Assembly (NCBI RefSeq): GCF_914767665.1 | Contig: NC_059505.1 | Span: 26,533,506 to 26,597,505 of the forward strand | Length of the DNA stretch: 64,000 nucleotides | Direction of reading: 5' to 3' | Source of the DNA: Harmonia axyridis | Lineage: Eukaryota; Arthropoda; Insecta; Coleoptera; Coccinellidae | Shown: positions 1 to 12,800 of the stretch, piece after piece | Layout: every line of letters begins with the position of its first letter | Numbering within the stretch: the first letter of the stretch is position 1 | Notes under the pieces: generated by a model | What the model saw: the letters and a program-made list of their open reading frames with translations, nothing else | Database searches by the model: none | Told to the model about the DNA's origin: nothing | Translations under genes and position numbers: made by a program

Positions 1-1487
1 AAATTGTTCTTTTTGAAGTAAAATAGTAATCGGAATTTAGCAGTTCCTAGAACAATAAGCACAAGAATGTTATGGAGAAATCTAAAAGGAATCGCATCAT
101 AGAAGGATACAATAATTAATTTAACTACTTTTGAAAAAGTTAGATACTATTCGATATTTTTCACTCAAACCAATAAGGAAACAGTGAGAGATATTCAAAG
201 AGTCGTCCTTTAACGGTAATCTGAACTGTCGTTCTTATTCTAGCCAGCCAAATGAATATGGATTAGTAATGGTGATTATATCATAGTTCAATTATCAATG
301 AATTCAACCAACACATTGGAGTTCCGAACCAACTCAACAAATTTCAAATTTTTAGGTTTCGTTAAAAAGTGTTGGGGTTTAAGGCTGGACGGACAGACAG
401 AATTGAATTTGAGAATGGATCCGTCTTCAGTCAGTTAAACTTCATTCCCGGTTCAAAATTTAATTGAAACGAAATAATTTTGTGAACGAGCTCTCAAAAG
501 GTACACAATTGCACCTCTCGTATATTATTGCAATCTACTTCCTGAAAAAAAATTTGGGTCAATTTTGAAACGTTATTGCATTCCTCCATGAATTCATGAA
601 GTCAATCAACAGCTTCTTAATACATAAATATGTCATCTCTAGAAATCGCATTGAAATAACACAGATTATAACAGTAAAATAAATAATTGCATTCATGTTC
701 TCCAAAATCTTAACCAGTTCATCGCCTTCGCACTTGTCCTAAAGAACAAGTCATATTGTTAATTTTCAGCAATGCGAAACACTGGCATATCTCCGGTGCC
801 AATTTGAGATATGATCTAAAAACCCACATAAAAATAATGAATCATTTCTCAAGAACCAGTGGAGCCCACCATAGAGATCAAGTAAGGAAATTGAAGAAAG
901 TAACACTTAATGAAAGCATCCGTAGATTGTCACTTTCGAAGACAGCTCTATCCGTTGAAGCAACATCATTGTATTGGATAAATGCTTCATTGATACGGAA
1001 AGAGATTATGTTAATAAATTAGTCTAGTACATATCTTCTGTATTAATAATTCAACAATGATTGTTGGTATTATGAAATGCCTTTTCAAACAGATTAATTT
1101 TTGCATCATACCTCTTCTCGTTTGAAGAAAAAAAACAATGCAAATTCTCCTCAATGATGAATTTCGATGTCTCAGAATCAATCTATTAACTTTCACTGAA
1201 ATTTTCTTGTGTATAAAATTCATCAATAAAGTGATGAATTAAAAATTCAGCTACAAATGCAGGAAGGAATTTCTCAAGTGTGCGTTGTTGACCCTTTGCC
1301 ATGAAGACGATGTACTTTTTCTGTGCGTATTTATTTAATTCGTAATAAAAATTGGTTGTAGTTTTTTCGATCTCATTTCCATCGCTGCAAAATAGGATTT
1401 TATGAAATTATGACAACAGACCCGACCGAATTCAAATTTTTGTGCATATATTCAATATCAATTCAAGGCAAAATATTTTATAAATTG

Positions 1488-1650
1488 TGAATCAAATTTA
1501 CCTATAAAAAATTCAAGCAAAACATCGGAACAAAATTAAGAGAGCACTGACGTGAAGTCAAAAGCTTTTGGGCGCTCGTTATTTCATTCGCCAATTGCAT
1601 CCTTGGAGATCAAGAATCAAGAATCAATAATTGGCGAATGAATGAACGAC
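1488..1650. repeat. Copy of a dispersed repeat with a terminal hairpin
   Basis: AAAATTCAAGC near 1510 is followed by AGCACTGACG and a hairpin with about 20-base arms at 1577-1596 and 1629-1649 (arm core TTCATTCGCCAATT). The same order of blocks recurs at 34271-34480, so both are copies of one non-coding repeat family. Confidence 0.5.
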
Positions 1651-3609
1651 CGTTCAATAGCTCGTGACAGGTCAATGCCTTCCTCATTTTAATTTCATTA
1701 TTTCAATTGGGCAAGGTTCAGGAAAATTCCATTTATTAATTTTTTAGAGTTGATAACGGGTATCAACTAATTTTCGAACCAAATTTCGATGGTTATTGTA
1801 ATTATTTCAATTTTGTCCTTTAGGTTACTACTAATTATTTGTCACTGCATTCAAAAAACACTGAACGGTCAACTTCATTCAAAACATCATTATCTACAGT
1901 TATACGCCAACCTTGAGTTAATTCGTAAAATAATGTACAATCTCTAGTTCAATGGAAAATTATGAATTCAATAGTTATTTCCGATATTACACAAGAAGTA
2001 AAAACTTACTCAATCACACCTTCACTAATTCCACTTCATTTTTCCTTCCAACGCTGAAATATCATTATTATAATCATTTCCGAATGCTCAATTAACAGAA
2101 TCATATAAATTAGAGCAGAAGTATCAAAAATTATTTGAGGTAAACCAGTTTTTATCCTTGACTGCCCAAAAGTATTACACAACTGTCATAATTGATTTAA
2201 GTGAGTGGATTCAAAAGATAACAACAATTTTTCTATATATATAGAGATTTTGTAGTACACGCTAGTTATAGACGCTTATTGAATACAACAGAAAAATGTT
2301 TAAAAAAATCTGCTAATAATGTATATTTACATCACTAATAACTAAATGACGGAAATACAATTTTTTTTACTATGATTAGACCTTCCAAGAAGTTTTGCAA
2401 TCTGAGAACCCATGTTGCAACGAACATTTCTTTAAGAGTGTATCATTGATGAATGAAAAGTTGAATAAACCCGTAAATAATAGATGAAATTGAACAATAT
2501 ACTTCAATCTGCAATAGCAAATATCGCAACTACCTGAGGTATTACCTGCACGCAAAAAGAATTATGTCGTTTTAAATCACTATCCCTTTTAATGATATGA
2601 AAGTATTTTATGATATTATCCCATCTCTGATATATGATACAATACGCACTTTCACCGAATTATTTTTTCAGCCTATGACATCGGTAATTTTTTCCAATGA
2701 CAGTGAAGTAAAACTAATCAGTTGTATAATTTTTATGAGCTGTATATTTCGAAATACTGATCACCATTAACAATGAAAACCACAATTTTTCGCTCTTCTG
2801 ATTTACTATTAGTTACTATTTAATTATAGCAAGCAATTTCTGCAATATTATGAAATTGCAATAGTTGTATTTTGTCATTCTTATTTTTCAATTCAGTCCC
2901 TGAAATCAATTTCTATCTTGCACTGAAATAATATTGAGCATTATGTTTGTGAGAAATAATGGTTATTGAGTCTTCAATAATTTGTAGAGCATAATTGAAG
3001 TTGAGATTTCGATTATTATTTGATGTGAGTCCTATGATTACGTTCAAACAAGGATGAATTAGTATTAGCCTATAAACTCGGGTACCTAACTACCTAATTT
3101 ATATGTATACTCTTAGTAATTTGTTCAAGTCACTTGCCGGCTTAGTGGGAATAGCTTGAAAGACAGATGTAGTTTAAACACATAATTCCTGAAGAGACTG
3201 CATTAGACACGAATGAAAAAATTGGGGTCACAAAGAAAATGGTTTTTTCTAGAGAATTAATACTTATCTGAAATTGTGTTCAGAAATACACACTAATAAA
3301 CACACTTTTACCCTACCAAATTATATCTCTCACCATTTCAGAGGTGTCACATAACTTTTTTTTTAAGAAAAAAAACTGCATATCGATATCTCCTAGATTT
3401 TAAAGATATGAACGAAAATTGGAATATTTTTTTCGAACTATCATAACATGCTTGATGCTATTTCAATAAAACCAAAACATTATTGAAGTGCAATTTTTCA
3501 TAGAATCTTGTTGTTATATCTCAGTTTATCTTGAGTTTATGAGTTCTAATACAAAGTTATTGTTAAATATGGTTTCCATGGCAACTATAGTTGAGCATGA
3601 ATTTCACAC

Positions 3610-3787
3610 AAGGCCGTAGCTAGGAGGGGTCCCGAAATTTTTTCAGAAATAATGATTCTAATTTCACCTAAAATAATCTCAACTTTTTCTATGTTATTAT
3701 TATTTTATTTTTATTGATCGCAAACTCCGCAATATTTTTATGGAATTTACCAGACCCCCCCAAATTTTTTTTACTAGATACGGCCTT
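3610..3787. mobile_element. Small TIR element (MITE), AAGGCCGTA termini
   Basis: AAGGCCGTAGCTAG at 3610 is mirrored by AAGGCCGTATCTAG on the minus strand ending at 3787. Runs of G or C lie just inside each end. 178 bp, no coding capacity, no clear target duplication. Confidence 0.6.
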
Positions 3788-3979
3788 GATTGCACAGCGT
3801 GAATCTTATAGTTAGTTGTAGTTAAGAAAAGTACAAAAGTGTATAATACCATCATTCCAAATTGAGTGAAGTAGATTCATATCAAATTATAGTCGGTCGT
3901 CTAGGTGGGGTCGATATCAATTCAAACGACTGGACAATTTTTCATACTCGATTGATGAAGTATTTCAAAGCTAACAGCA

Positions 3980-4182
3980 TTAAGAGGGAACACCACCACG
4001 TGGTTGCTCAGTTCAAAATGACATTAGAGATATTTCTTTTTAAAAATTACAGATTTTTATGGAGTTTTCACATAATTTCCTCAAGCTATAATCTACATGG
4101 AGAGATCTCGCCTTTCGCCATCAGAATGTGTACCAAAGTTTGACTGATATGCGAAAAACCACGTGGTGGTAATCCCTCTTGA
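3980..4182. mobile_element. 203-bp MITE with 25-bp TIRs
   Basis: The left arm (3980-4004) and inverted right arm (4157-4182) share AAGAGGGA followed by CACCACGTGGTT. A second, right-truncated copy in the same orientation begins at 6902. Confidence 0.7.
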
Positions 4183-5052
4183 CGACAGTGTGACAGAGCT
4201 ATATTTTTAAATGCCCTGTCGGAGAATTCTTAGAGATTGATGTTAAACCTTTGTATACCAAAGACACCGGAAACAAATTTCCAATGGAACTCGTCATTCT
4301 GATATTTTAACTCGAAAACTATTGAGGAACTGATTATTTAACCATAACTATAAGATTTCATGGAAAATATTACTTCTCTGATGTGCTTGAAGCTGCTGCA
4401 TCCTTTTTCTCTAATATAATTTCAAACTTTTATTCATTGGAGTAATTCCTCCTCAAATTCCAATACCTAAATAAGGTTGGATGAATAACTAATCATTCAA
4501 CTCGAAACAATTTTCCAACAATATTTCAGTCATTCACCAGAACTTCTTGAATTGCCCCTCCAACAAGTATTGCCAACCCATTGAAGAAATACTAATATAA
4601 GAAACATAATGTTATTTTAATCACATCGGAACAGATTTGTCAATCTGACGTTTCCATGCACAAAAGGATGGTTTTGAAGGTCAGACACACAGCCATATAT
4701 GTTCGCAATGATGAAGTAATTACCTTCGTTAAACCAGATTGAGGGCTTCAGGTGTCATTTGTGTTGTGTCACAGAATAACATAACAAATTCAGAAAGCGT
4801 TGTTGAAATGAAGAATACTCAACGTGTTCTTCATTGAAGAGTAGGTAATGAGGGAACTATTATCTAGTAATAAATGGTGCGAATGCAGTCAAAGGAGCGC
4901 CTAAAATTTCCCTGAATAGATCGTTTTATCATTTCGTAAATTCGTGAGCCTAGAGTGGTCTCAAACGATAAAGTTGGTCACACCGATAACTACCTAATTC
5001 GTGGTCAATTTCAATACGTTTGGACACCGCGGTTGATAATAATAATAAAAAT

Positions 5053-5466
5053 TTATTTCTCTAATTCTGTGGTCATTCCGTTCATTCTTCCACATCTTGT
5101 AGAACAAAATCGTGCGAGAATATATCAGAAACGCACAGTTTTCATGTTTATATTTTATTATTCTATGTTGGTACTCCGAACTTTCCGCCACGGCTTTATC
5201 TGTCAATTCATCAATTTGCCTTAAAAAAATCAGTTCTGCCAACCAACATTTTTCAATGCAAAAATCACTAAAATATATTTATGGAAATATTTCATTAATT
5301 TCAATGAAAATGCAATGAATTAGAGAAAATAATGTATAATACTCGTACAGAAGGCTCATTCTACCACTCGTTCATTCCAAAACTCGCCACTTCGTGGCTC
5401 GTTTTTGAATTTTGAACTCGTGGAAGAATATCAATGCCTTCTGCACTTGTATTATAAATAACTATT
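5053..5466 (+). repeat. ~415-bp dispersed repeat, copy 1
   Basis: It is nearly identical to the reverse complement of 31071-31487. An internal foldback runs from CAGAAGGCTCATTC (about 5349) to the inverted AATGCCTTCTG (about 5443), with the core ACTCGCCACTTCGTGGCTCG. Open frames in it are remnants of the repeat, not genes. Confidence 0.8.
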
Positions 5467-6539
5467 AACAATGCAATATTAGAAAGTCAATGAACCCTAC
5501 AAAACAAACTGTGACTTACTCAACTGTGCACAACGGATAATTTGATATAAATAAAATATAAGAGCGTAGCAATCTAATCACTAATTCAACTTCATATTCC
5601 AATAATATATCAGCATAGATAAAAATTAAAGTGTTGAATCTTGTTGGATTGTCTTGTTCGGTAGTTTCTGTCTTTAAAGGTGGTTTTATTTCTTGATTGC
5701 TGGTTTCTTTCTTGATTGGTATTTTTGTGTTGATTAGAAGAGTTTCACGTTTTTTTCTCTTTCAGTTTAGTAATTTGATTCGATAGGTCGTTTCTCTCTT
5801 GATTGGTAGATTTTCATATCTGTATTATTTATTGAATCAAATAAAATTTATTTTCAAAGTTACATATTCATCTAAAATTAATGATCACACCTTGCTTAAT
5901 TTTCGAACCAAATAGCCTAAGATTAATTGAATCTACTGTGCTACCTATATTAGTCACTCAGAGTCAGCACGTATGATAAAAGTAACTAAATGAAATAATA
6001 TAAATGGAACAAATCATGAGTGATATATTAGAAATGAGTGAGACATCTGACCCAACTAAAATATATCTTCAAAATAATTCTGATTAATAAATAAAAATTT
6101 TGTGTGGCTTGAATAATTTCGAAGCAAACAACATCTATTGGATGTATATAATTCTTTATTTACACGCTTGGGCATAATTTTAATGAGGTTTTCGACTCTT
6201 TCCTTAGGAGTAGATAGTATCCGATGATAGGGTAAAACATGAGGTGTCATACACTTCCTGTATGTAACGCTGGGTGGTCATATTGCCGCACAATACGGTA
6301 TGCACACCTTTTCTCTAAAAATTGGGAATCACGTCACAATGTCTTCTCAACCTTATCTTATTAACATTCAAAACCCCAAATATCAGCTGGTTTATTAACT
6401 CCTAGTATCATTGTAGTTGTTCCCTGCATGGTATTCAGGTGTAATGTATAATTCAAATGAAGAACGGTATGACCAAATATTTACTTTAATGGAATCTTGC
6501 CAATACTGTCAATATTAATAAATTGTTATTTTTTTTCAG

Positions 6540-6813
6540 ATGGGTGGCTTAAGATGTGTAGACGATCTACTCAACCGAGCCTTCTACAAACTAGGATCAT
6601 TCGTAGGAAGACATCCAGGATATTTTATAATTGTGCCAGTTCTTCTCACACTCCTTGGAATAACAGGAGTGCAACAGATGCGAAACAATATAGATCCTGA
6701 ATATCTGTTCAGTCCCATAAATGGTCCAGGAAAATACGAAAGAGCTGTGGCTGAAGAGTTCTTTAAAGTTAACTATACCAGCCGATTCAATGTTGCAAGG
6801 ATTACGAGAGCAG
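6540..6813 (+). CDS. Ptr: Ptr coding exon 1
   Basis: The exon begins exactly at the ATG after a polypyrimidine tract and cag acceptor, so at least one untranslated exon must lie upstream. It encodes residues 1-91 plus one base: the N-terminus, the first membrane helix and the start of the first extracellular domain (DPEYLFSP motif). The donor is gtaggt at 6814. The open frame runs on to 6950, but only into intron repeat sequence. Confidence 0.93.
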
Positions 6814-9800
6814 GTAGGTTCAAATGTGGAGTTTTTAAAGATACTAGTGATTTTAATACTGTTCCCAGTACGGACGTAATATTTATCAATCTATCAATAT
6901 CATTAAGAGAGAACACAACCATGTGGTTGTTCAGTACGAAACGAAATTAGAGATATTTATTTTTAAAAATCACCGATTTTTATGGGGTTTTCACATGATT
7001 CCCTCAAACAATAATTTATATGGAAGAAAGTTAATATTTTTAATTTGCGAATAAAAAAGTATCTTTCTTGGTTACTTTTCGTATTTCGCAAAAAAATTGA
7101 TGATAGGATCGGATCTCCCAAATGCGTTGTCTAGTGAGGGAATCTCGGAATTTCTTTGAGCTGGAAAAAAATGAATGTCACATTTTCGGGTTCAATTTTT
7201 GATAGAATTAATTTGGTGAAAACAGCAACCTCATAAATTCAACTGCTTTCAAGCTATAAGAGGAAATTGGAAAATAGCGTGAAATGAAGAGTTCTCATAA
7301 CTTCTTTATTACTGGTTCTATCAACATGGAACAAACACGTTCTACAGACACTTTTAGTATAATCTATTGATGTAATCATTTGTTTTTCATTGGAATTAGT
7401 TTTGAAGTTATAATACAAACTTGTGTTTTTCAAATGTAAACCGTATGAATTTCTATAACAAATGAAATTGCTCAATTCTTCCCTTCTCAAAAATAAAAGT
7501 AAAACACTTTATTTCTGCTTATATTTGAGTTGTATGTATATAGTTAGGGATGACTTCAAGTTAATTGCAACAAATTTAATTTCATCATAGTGGAGGTATA
7601 TTAATTTTCTAGCACTGTCATGGCTAGGAAAATTGTCAAAATTTAGATGTAAATATTGACGAAAATAGTAAAATTTCCCAAAAAAGCATAAAAGGCAATA
7701 AAAAACTTATGGCCAAAGAGATCACGAAACTCATGTGATGAAGAGTACCAATATTTTGTAAAGTGAATGAGAGAAAACTGTGTAATATGTAGGTATCAAT
7801 AAAACTCGAACTCTCTGAAACATTTTCTCCGAGTTCTTTATGATCCAAATATTCAAGGATACAGAAGGCTTTGAAGGTAAATAAGAATATTAACATCGGT
7901 AATTACCATAAGTTGGTAGAATATTCAAAGCAAGGATGGAAAAGATATTAACCAAAAATGTTCAAAGTTCTGGCTAGAGATGTCGTTTTGAAATTTATTT
8001 ATGAGGCACCGAATGAGATGTTTTCAATGTAGAAAGTTACATTAATATTCGATGTATCTAGTGGATGCCGACGGCAAAAACTTGTGAATATGCTATTTAC
8101 TCATTTAGAAGATAAAAAGTCTATTTTTTGGTTAATGTATCAGAGACAGAAAACGATAAAGAGCGTGTTTCCATAATTATTAAAGAAGACGAAAATGAAT
8201 AGCTTGAAGCTGATAAGAGAATACATGTTCTTACGCGGACGGGATTGTCTAGATAAAAGAATTTCTTAGCAATTGACGAGGACGTTCTACAATTCAACCA
8301 GTTGTAAAAAACACATTTGGCAAAATTCCGTGTATCATTGCCAAATATCTAGGTTTGTGCGATCCTGAATAATATACAGATAACTTAAACGCAAAAAATT
8401 TAGATAATTCATCGAAATTGATTTATTTATTCATTTCCTTCATTTGACAATTACAAACATGATTTTTTTTCAACAATATGGAATACACCATAAACTCAAT
8501 ATGAAATATTCTATAAACAATTGGGAATACGATGTTAGAAGTGAGACTAATATCTGAAATTTATTGAAAGGATATTTATTCTGAGATGATCTTGTTGCTT
8601 GTGCATTCAACGAACATCTGCTAATCAATATTTCTAGACATCAAAATTTTATCGAATTAAATTTTTCATTCATAATTTATCATCATCTTCTTAATATACT
8701 TCGAATGGCATTGATAGTGTTGTTCTGATTTTATTTGGAGATTAGGTTGATCAATTCGTTGCTGCAGTCACAGTTTCAAGTCATTAAGATAAGTCATTGC
8801 ATTACTAGCTTCCATACTTGAATAATTCTTTATCACTGAATTGAGTTCATTTCATTTTTACACGTAGTTCTTGATTATATTTCAATTTTAGTCACAATAT
8901 TCGGTAACCTATAAATATTCAGAAGATATTTGTCAATTACTAAAGGACAATTGGAGATATTCTAAAATGAAAATAACCGAATGGATAAACCGTCCTCAAT
9001 AAGACTTATTCAAGATATCTAAAAATTTTCAAATTTCCATGGAAACTACAGTGGAATTTTATGTGAACGTCAAAAAAATATGCAAGAATCCAGTTAAGTA
9101 TCTTTGCAAGTTAAAATGTATTGTCAAAGGATGAAAATTCGGTTTTTATAAATATATATTCTTTTGAGATGGAGCTATACAAAAATTATCAACTTCAAAC
9201 AACAAAGCATGTGTAGATGTAGAAATGTGGAACGCTTCACGATTTTGCGTGTCATCCTTGTTTTTATAAATTTAAAATAAAGATTTAAAAACGAATTTGA
9301 ACACCACTTTTAGGATGAGTGAAGGATTGAAATATGCTTCACTCATCCTAAAAAGTGGTGGGATCCCAGAGAAGCTGAGAATGTCACGTGCTATAAACAC
9401 TATTAACCTCCCTAACTTTTTGAGCGTTTATTTCATTATGTTGCAATATCTGTATTTTTCGAATCTTTTGTCGGCGATAGCCTCAAAAATGAGACTTGCT
9501 CATTCTATCAGAGAAATCCGTGCAAAATATCATAAGCTCACGATTCCATCCAAATTTTGTGACCATCAGACGAATACGCGAAATATGGCAATCCCGGGAA
9601 TTTCACTTTTCCGCATGGTCAACGTGCATCCTATATATTTAGAACTTCGTATTTAAATACGTATTGGTAGATTCGGAAGCAAAATGCCGTCCAAAACTTT
9701 TCTCGGAAACTCTCGACTTATTTATCTGGTACTTTGTTAACATAGTAGCAGACATTTCAAAACGTGAAGTATTCCTAGGCTTGAACGATAATGAATTTTA

Positions 9801-12800
9801 ATGTAATTTTTTCATAGTTCTAATGATCTGCGCAATCGAAGCATAATAAACTTTATTAAAAAACACGACAATAAAGGTTTATTATTGATTGTAATGAACC
9901 AATAATTACGGTCAAATATGTTAAAAGATGCAGATGGTTACTGCAACTGACGTCCCAGTAACCCACAAGCTTCTTCAATATTTTTTCAATTCGCCAAACT
10001 GCTGACTTGATATTGATCCAGTTTCTTACACAAATTCCACAATTTATCCAACAGATGTTAAATATGAGGATTATTCTACTTATCGATTGAATTACTTATT
10101 TATCCATTCAGCAAGAAAAATTCTTTATGGATTATGGAACAAGTTGTGAGTACATGGTGGTTTGAATTTGATTTCTAATTATGAGATCTCCGGAACTAAG
10201 AAGTAAGAGAAATTCTTTTTCGAGAAACTAAAGTAAATAAAAACTGAATTTCGATAATATTCCCTTTTATTTCGAGATATATTCCATGAAATCTTATGAT
10301 TATGCTGTAAACATCAGTTTCTCACAGATTTTAATAATAAGAAGATAATAAGAAGTCGAAATAATGGGTTACATTAGAAAAAGTATAAATCATAATTTAA
10401 AAACTGATTTTTTTTTGAGCATCACAAGATTTTATGCGAATTTAACTGCAATAACGTTTTTGTTGCACAGTGATAGCATCAAGAATTTGGAAAATATGAT
10501 AGTTTGATAAAATTTCATTTAAATGTATGTATTTAATTGACTCGGTCATTTTGGTGGAAATCCCTTTAATTTATAATATCTAGGTATTAGATATAAGTAA
10601 TTCTTATTGAAAGAAATCTGAAGAAGCTACCGTGTAATGAAACAATTGTTATGGTGGAAATGAGAATAAGTCGTTATTAATATAATTCCAATTTTCGTTC
10701 ATATTTCGAAAAGGAGAGGAAGCATCGACATGCCATTCTCAGTTTCTTCAGTATATTGAGAAAATAACTAAAAAATATGCCATCAATTTTTCTCTGACTG
10801 CTTTTGTTCCGGATATGACTTCATTAGATATCGAATTTGTACCCACCCTGTAGTTGTTGTTATTACAATTCATGCTGATTGCTGAAGCCGCTATATTGAT
10901 GAGGATCTCGTGAAGGTAGGTTCAGCAGGAAATTCAACGTTGAAACGGTGATTCCATAGAGAATTCCGTAAATTTATGGAGATATTTCGATACGGTGAAT
11001 AGAAAGGGATCGATAATATCTTGTAGAAATTAGTTATTTAATGCTGTTAGACGTTCTTTCAATATATTTTAAGGGGTTTGAAAGTTTTGGACGCCGGAAA
11101 TTCACTTCAACGACTCATTCGAAGTAAGTAGAAGAAATCGATGAGTTTTAATGTTTCCACTGTGTAAAGGTTGGCTAAAAATCATAGTAGTAAAAATAAT
11201 TGGTATATTTGTAAAAAATAACAATTTTCTACCCTTTCTAATGGGCTTCTCTTTCAGTATCAACTAAATTACAGTTCTCACTTGAATATCATGGTTGTAC
11301 CAGCTCAAAAAATGGCAATTCTCAACTCGATAGCAACTGATACCAAAGTAGCTTCTGACAGTTCTACAACGAATCGATTTAAAATGATGATATTCAAAAA
11401 AATTCAATAAGATATAAAGTATGTAATATTTTTGTCAAGATTCTCCTTTGAATTTCTTTCTTCTTCCAAAGTTATGCACTTGGATTATTAAGAGCTAGCT
11501 GCCTTCTGGGATTTCAAAGACCTTCTCTGGGATCCCACCACTTTTCAGTCTGTATGTCTTCATTTTAAATTTATAAAAACCGAATTTTCATCCTTTGACA
11601 ATACCTTTAAATATTATTTTCATGTGGAAATGCACAAGAAAAGAACTATTTGTTCGAAAAGTTATTTCAGGCATTTTCTCATTGTTCAATGAAAGTCATC
11701 TAAATTTTTTTCCGTTTCAAGAAATTAAAAAATAAGGACTTGACGAACTCTTTTAAAATGAATAATAGTGTAAACCTCATGTAAGTCGATGGTATCTAGC
11801 GTAAACATTTTTCTTAAAATTACTGACTGCTGAACGGTTTAGACATATCGATTGTATGATTGTTTACTTCTTTAAAGAATATTATTTTCTGGAGTCAGGG
11901 CACTATATGATGAAATTCAGAATATTGCAAAAATAATATTTCTTTCTTTTTAATTCTTAATTTGATTTAATTGAATAATGAAAAATTTAATTGAATAATT
12001 TCTTTGTAATTGTTACTATCTACCTTATTTTTTCAATAATTATCGTTATCTCTAATTTTTACTTTACAATAATGATATATTTTGTTCAATTTCATTTCCA
12101 ATTTCACCATCACAAATCATGGAGAATTTATGTCTTATTGAACAAGTAATAAGCCAAACAATAATCCTAATGTCTTCATCTTTAAGATGCTCAAAACCGG
12201 AAGTCAATGTGAGAAATTCACAGTGATCATTTTGATCAATACCTCAGGCGTGCCACTTAATTCAGAGAAAAAGACAACAATTCATCAGATTCACTCAACA
12301 ACATACTCCACTTACCTACTATGAAAATATGAAAACAAACTTTCTACAATTAATTATGTGTTTGCTTGTAATCCGAAGAACTTTATATAACAATAAGATT
12401 TTTCTGCTTGATTTGAGCTTCCTCATTGCTCTGCCGACAGATAGGCGTTCTGTTTGGATGAATACCATATCGATGATATTCTTTTCTTTCTTGGGAAACT
12501 CCTCGTTCTTGCATATCTCGATTGTGTGTTATGTATAGTGGTCACGTTCACTTTTCTATGAGCGATGCCGCTATTTTATATGAATAGATGAGTAGTAGAT
12601 AAGGAACGCCCACCCATTTCATCAAGAAAAAATCATTTTGAACACTGGTTTCCCTAATAGATGGCTTTATTTTTCGAATCTTGAGCCGAGAATTGGCCCA
12701 AAATGATTAAGTTCGACACTAATGACGATTCCGTGATCACTGCACTCTCGAACGGAAAACCCTAGAGATTTTCATGGTAGGTTCGGATCAAGAATGACGC

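Larger units (their letters stand above)
1..6539. other. Region upstream of the Ptr start codon
   Basis: No gene recognised. An untranslated Ptr exon and the promoter probably lie here or further upstream, but I cannot place them. Recognisable content is limited to small repeats (1488-1650, 3610-3787, 3980-4182, 5053-5466) and a T-rich stretch at 5640-5860 with three degenerate copies of TTCTTGATTGGT. The remainder looks like plain AT-rich DNA. Confidence 0.6.

Noticed and set aside
4994..5242. Open frames within the 415-bp repeat, present also near 31320
   Set aside because: They occur in both copies of a dispersed palindromic repeat and show no recognisable domain.
6814..6950. Open frame continuing past Ptr exon 1
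   Set aside because: A consensus donor at 6814 joins exactly to the family-like exon 2; the read-through sequence includes a MITE end.
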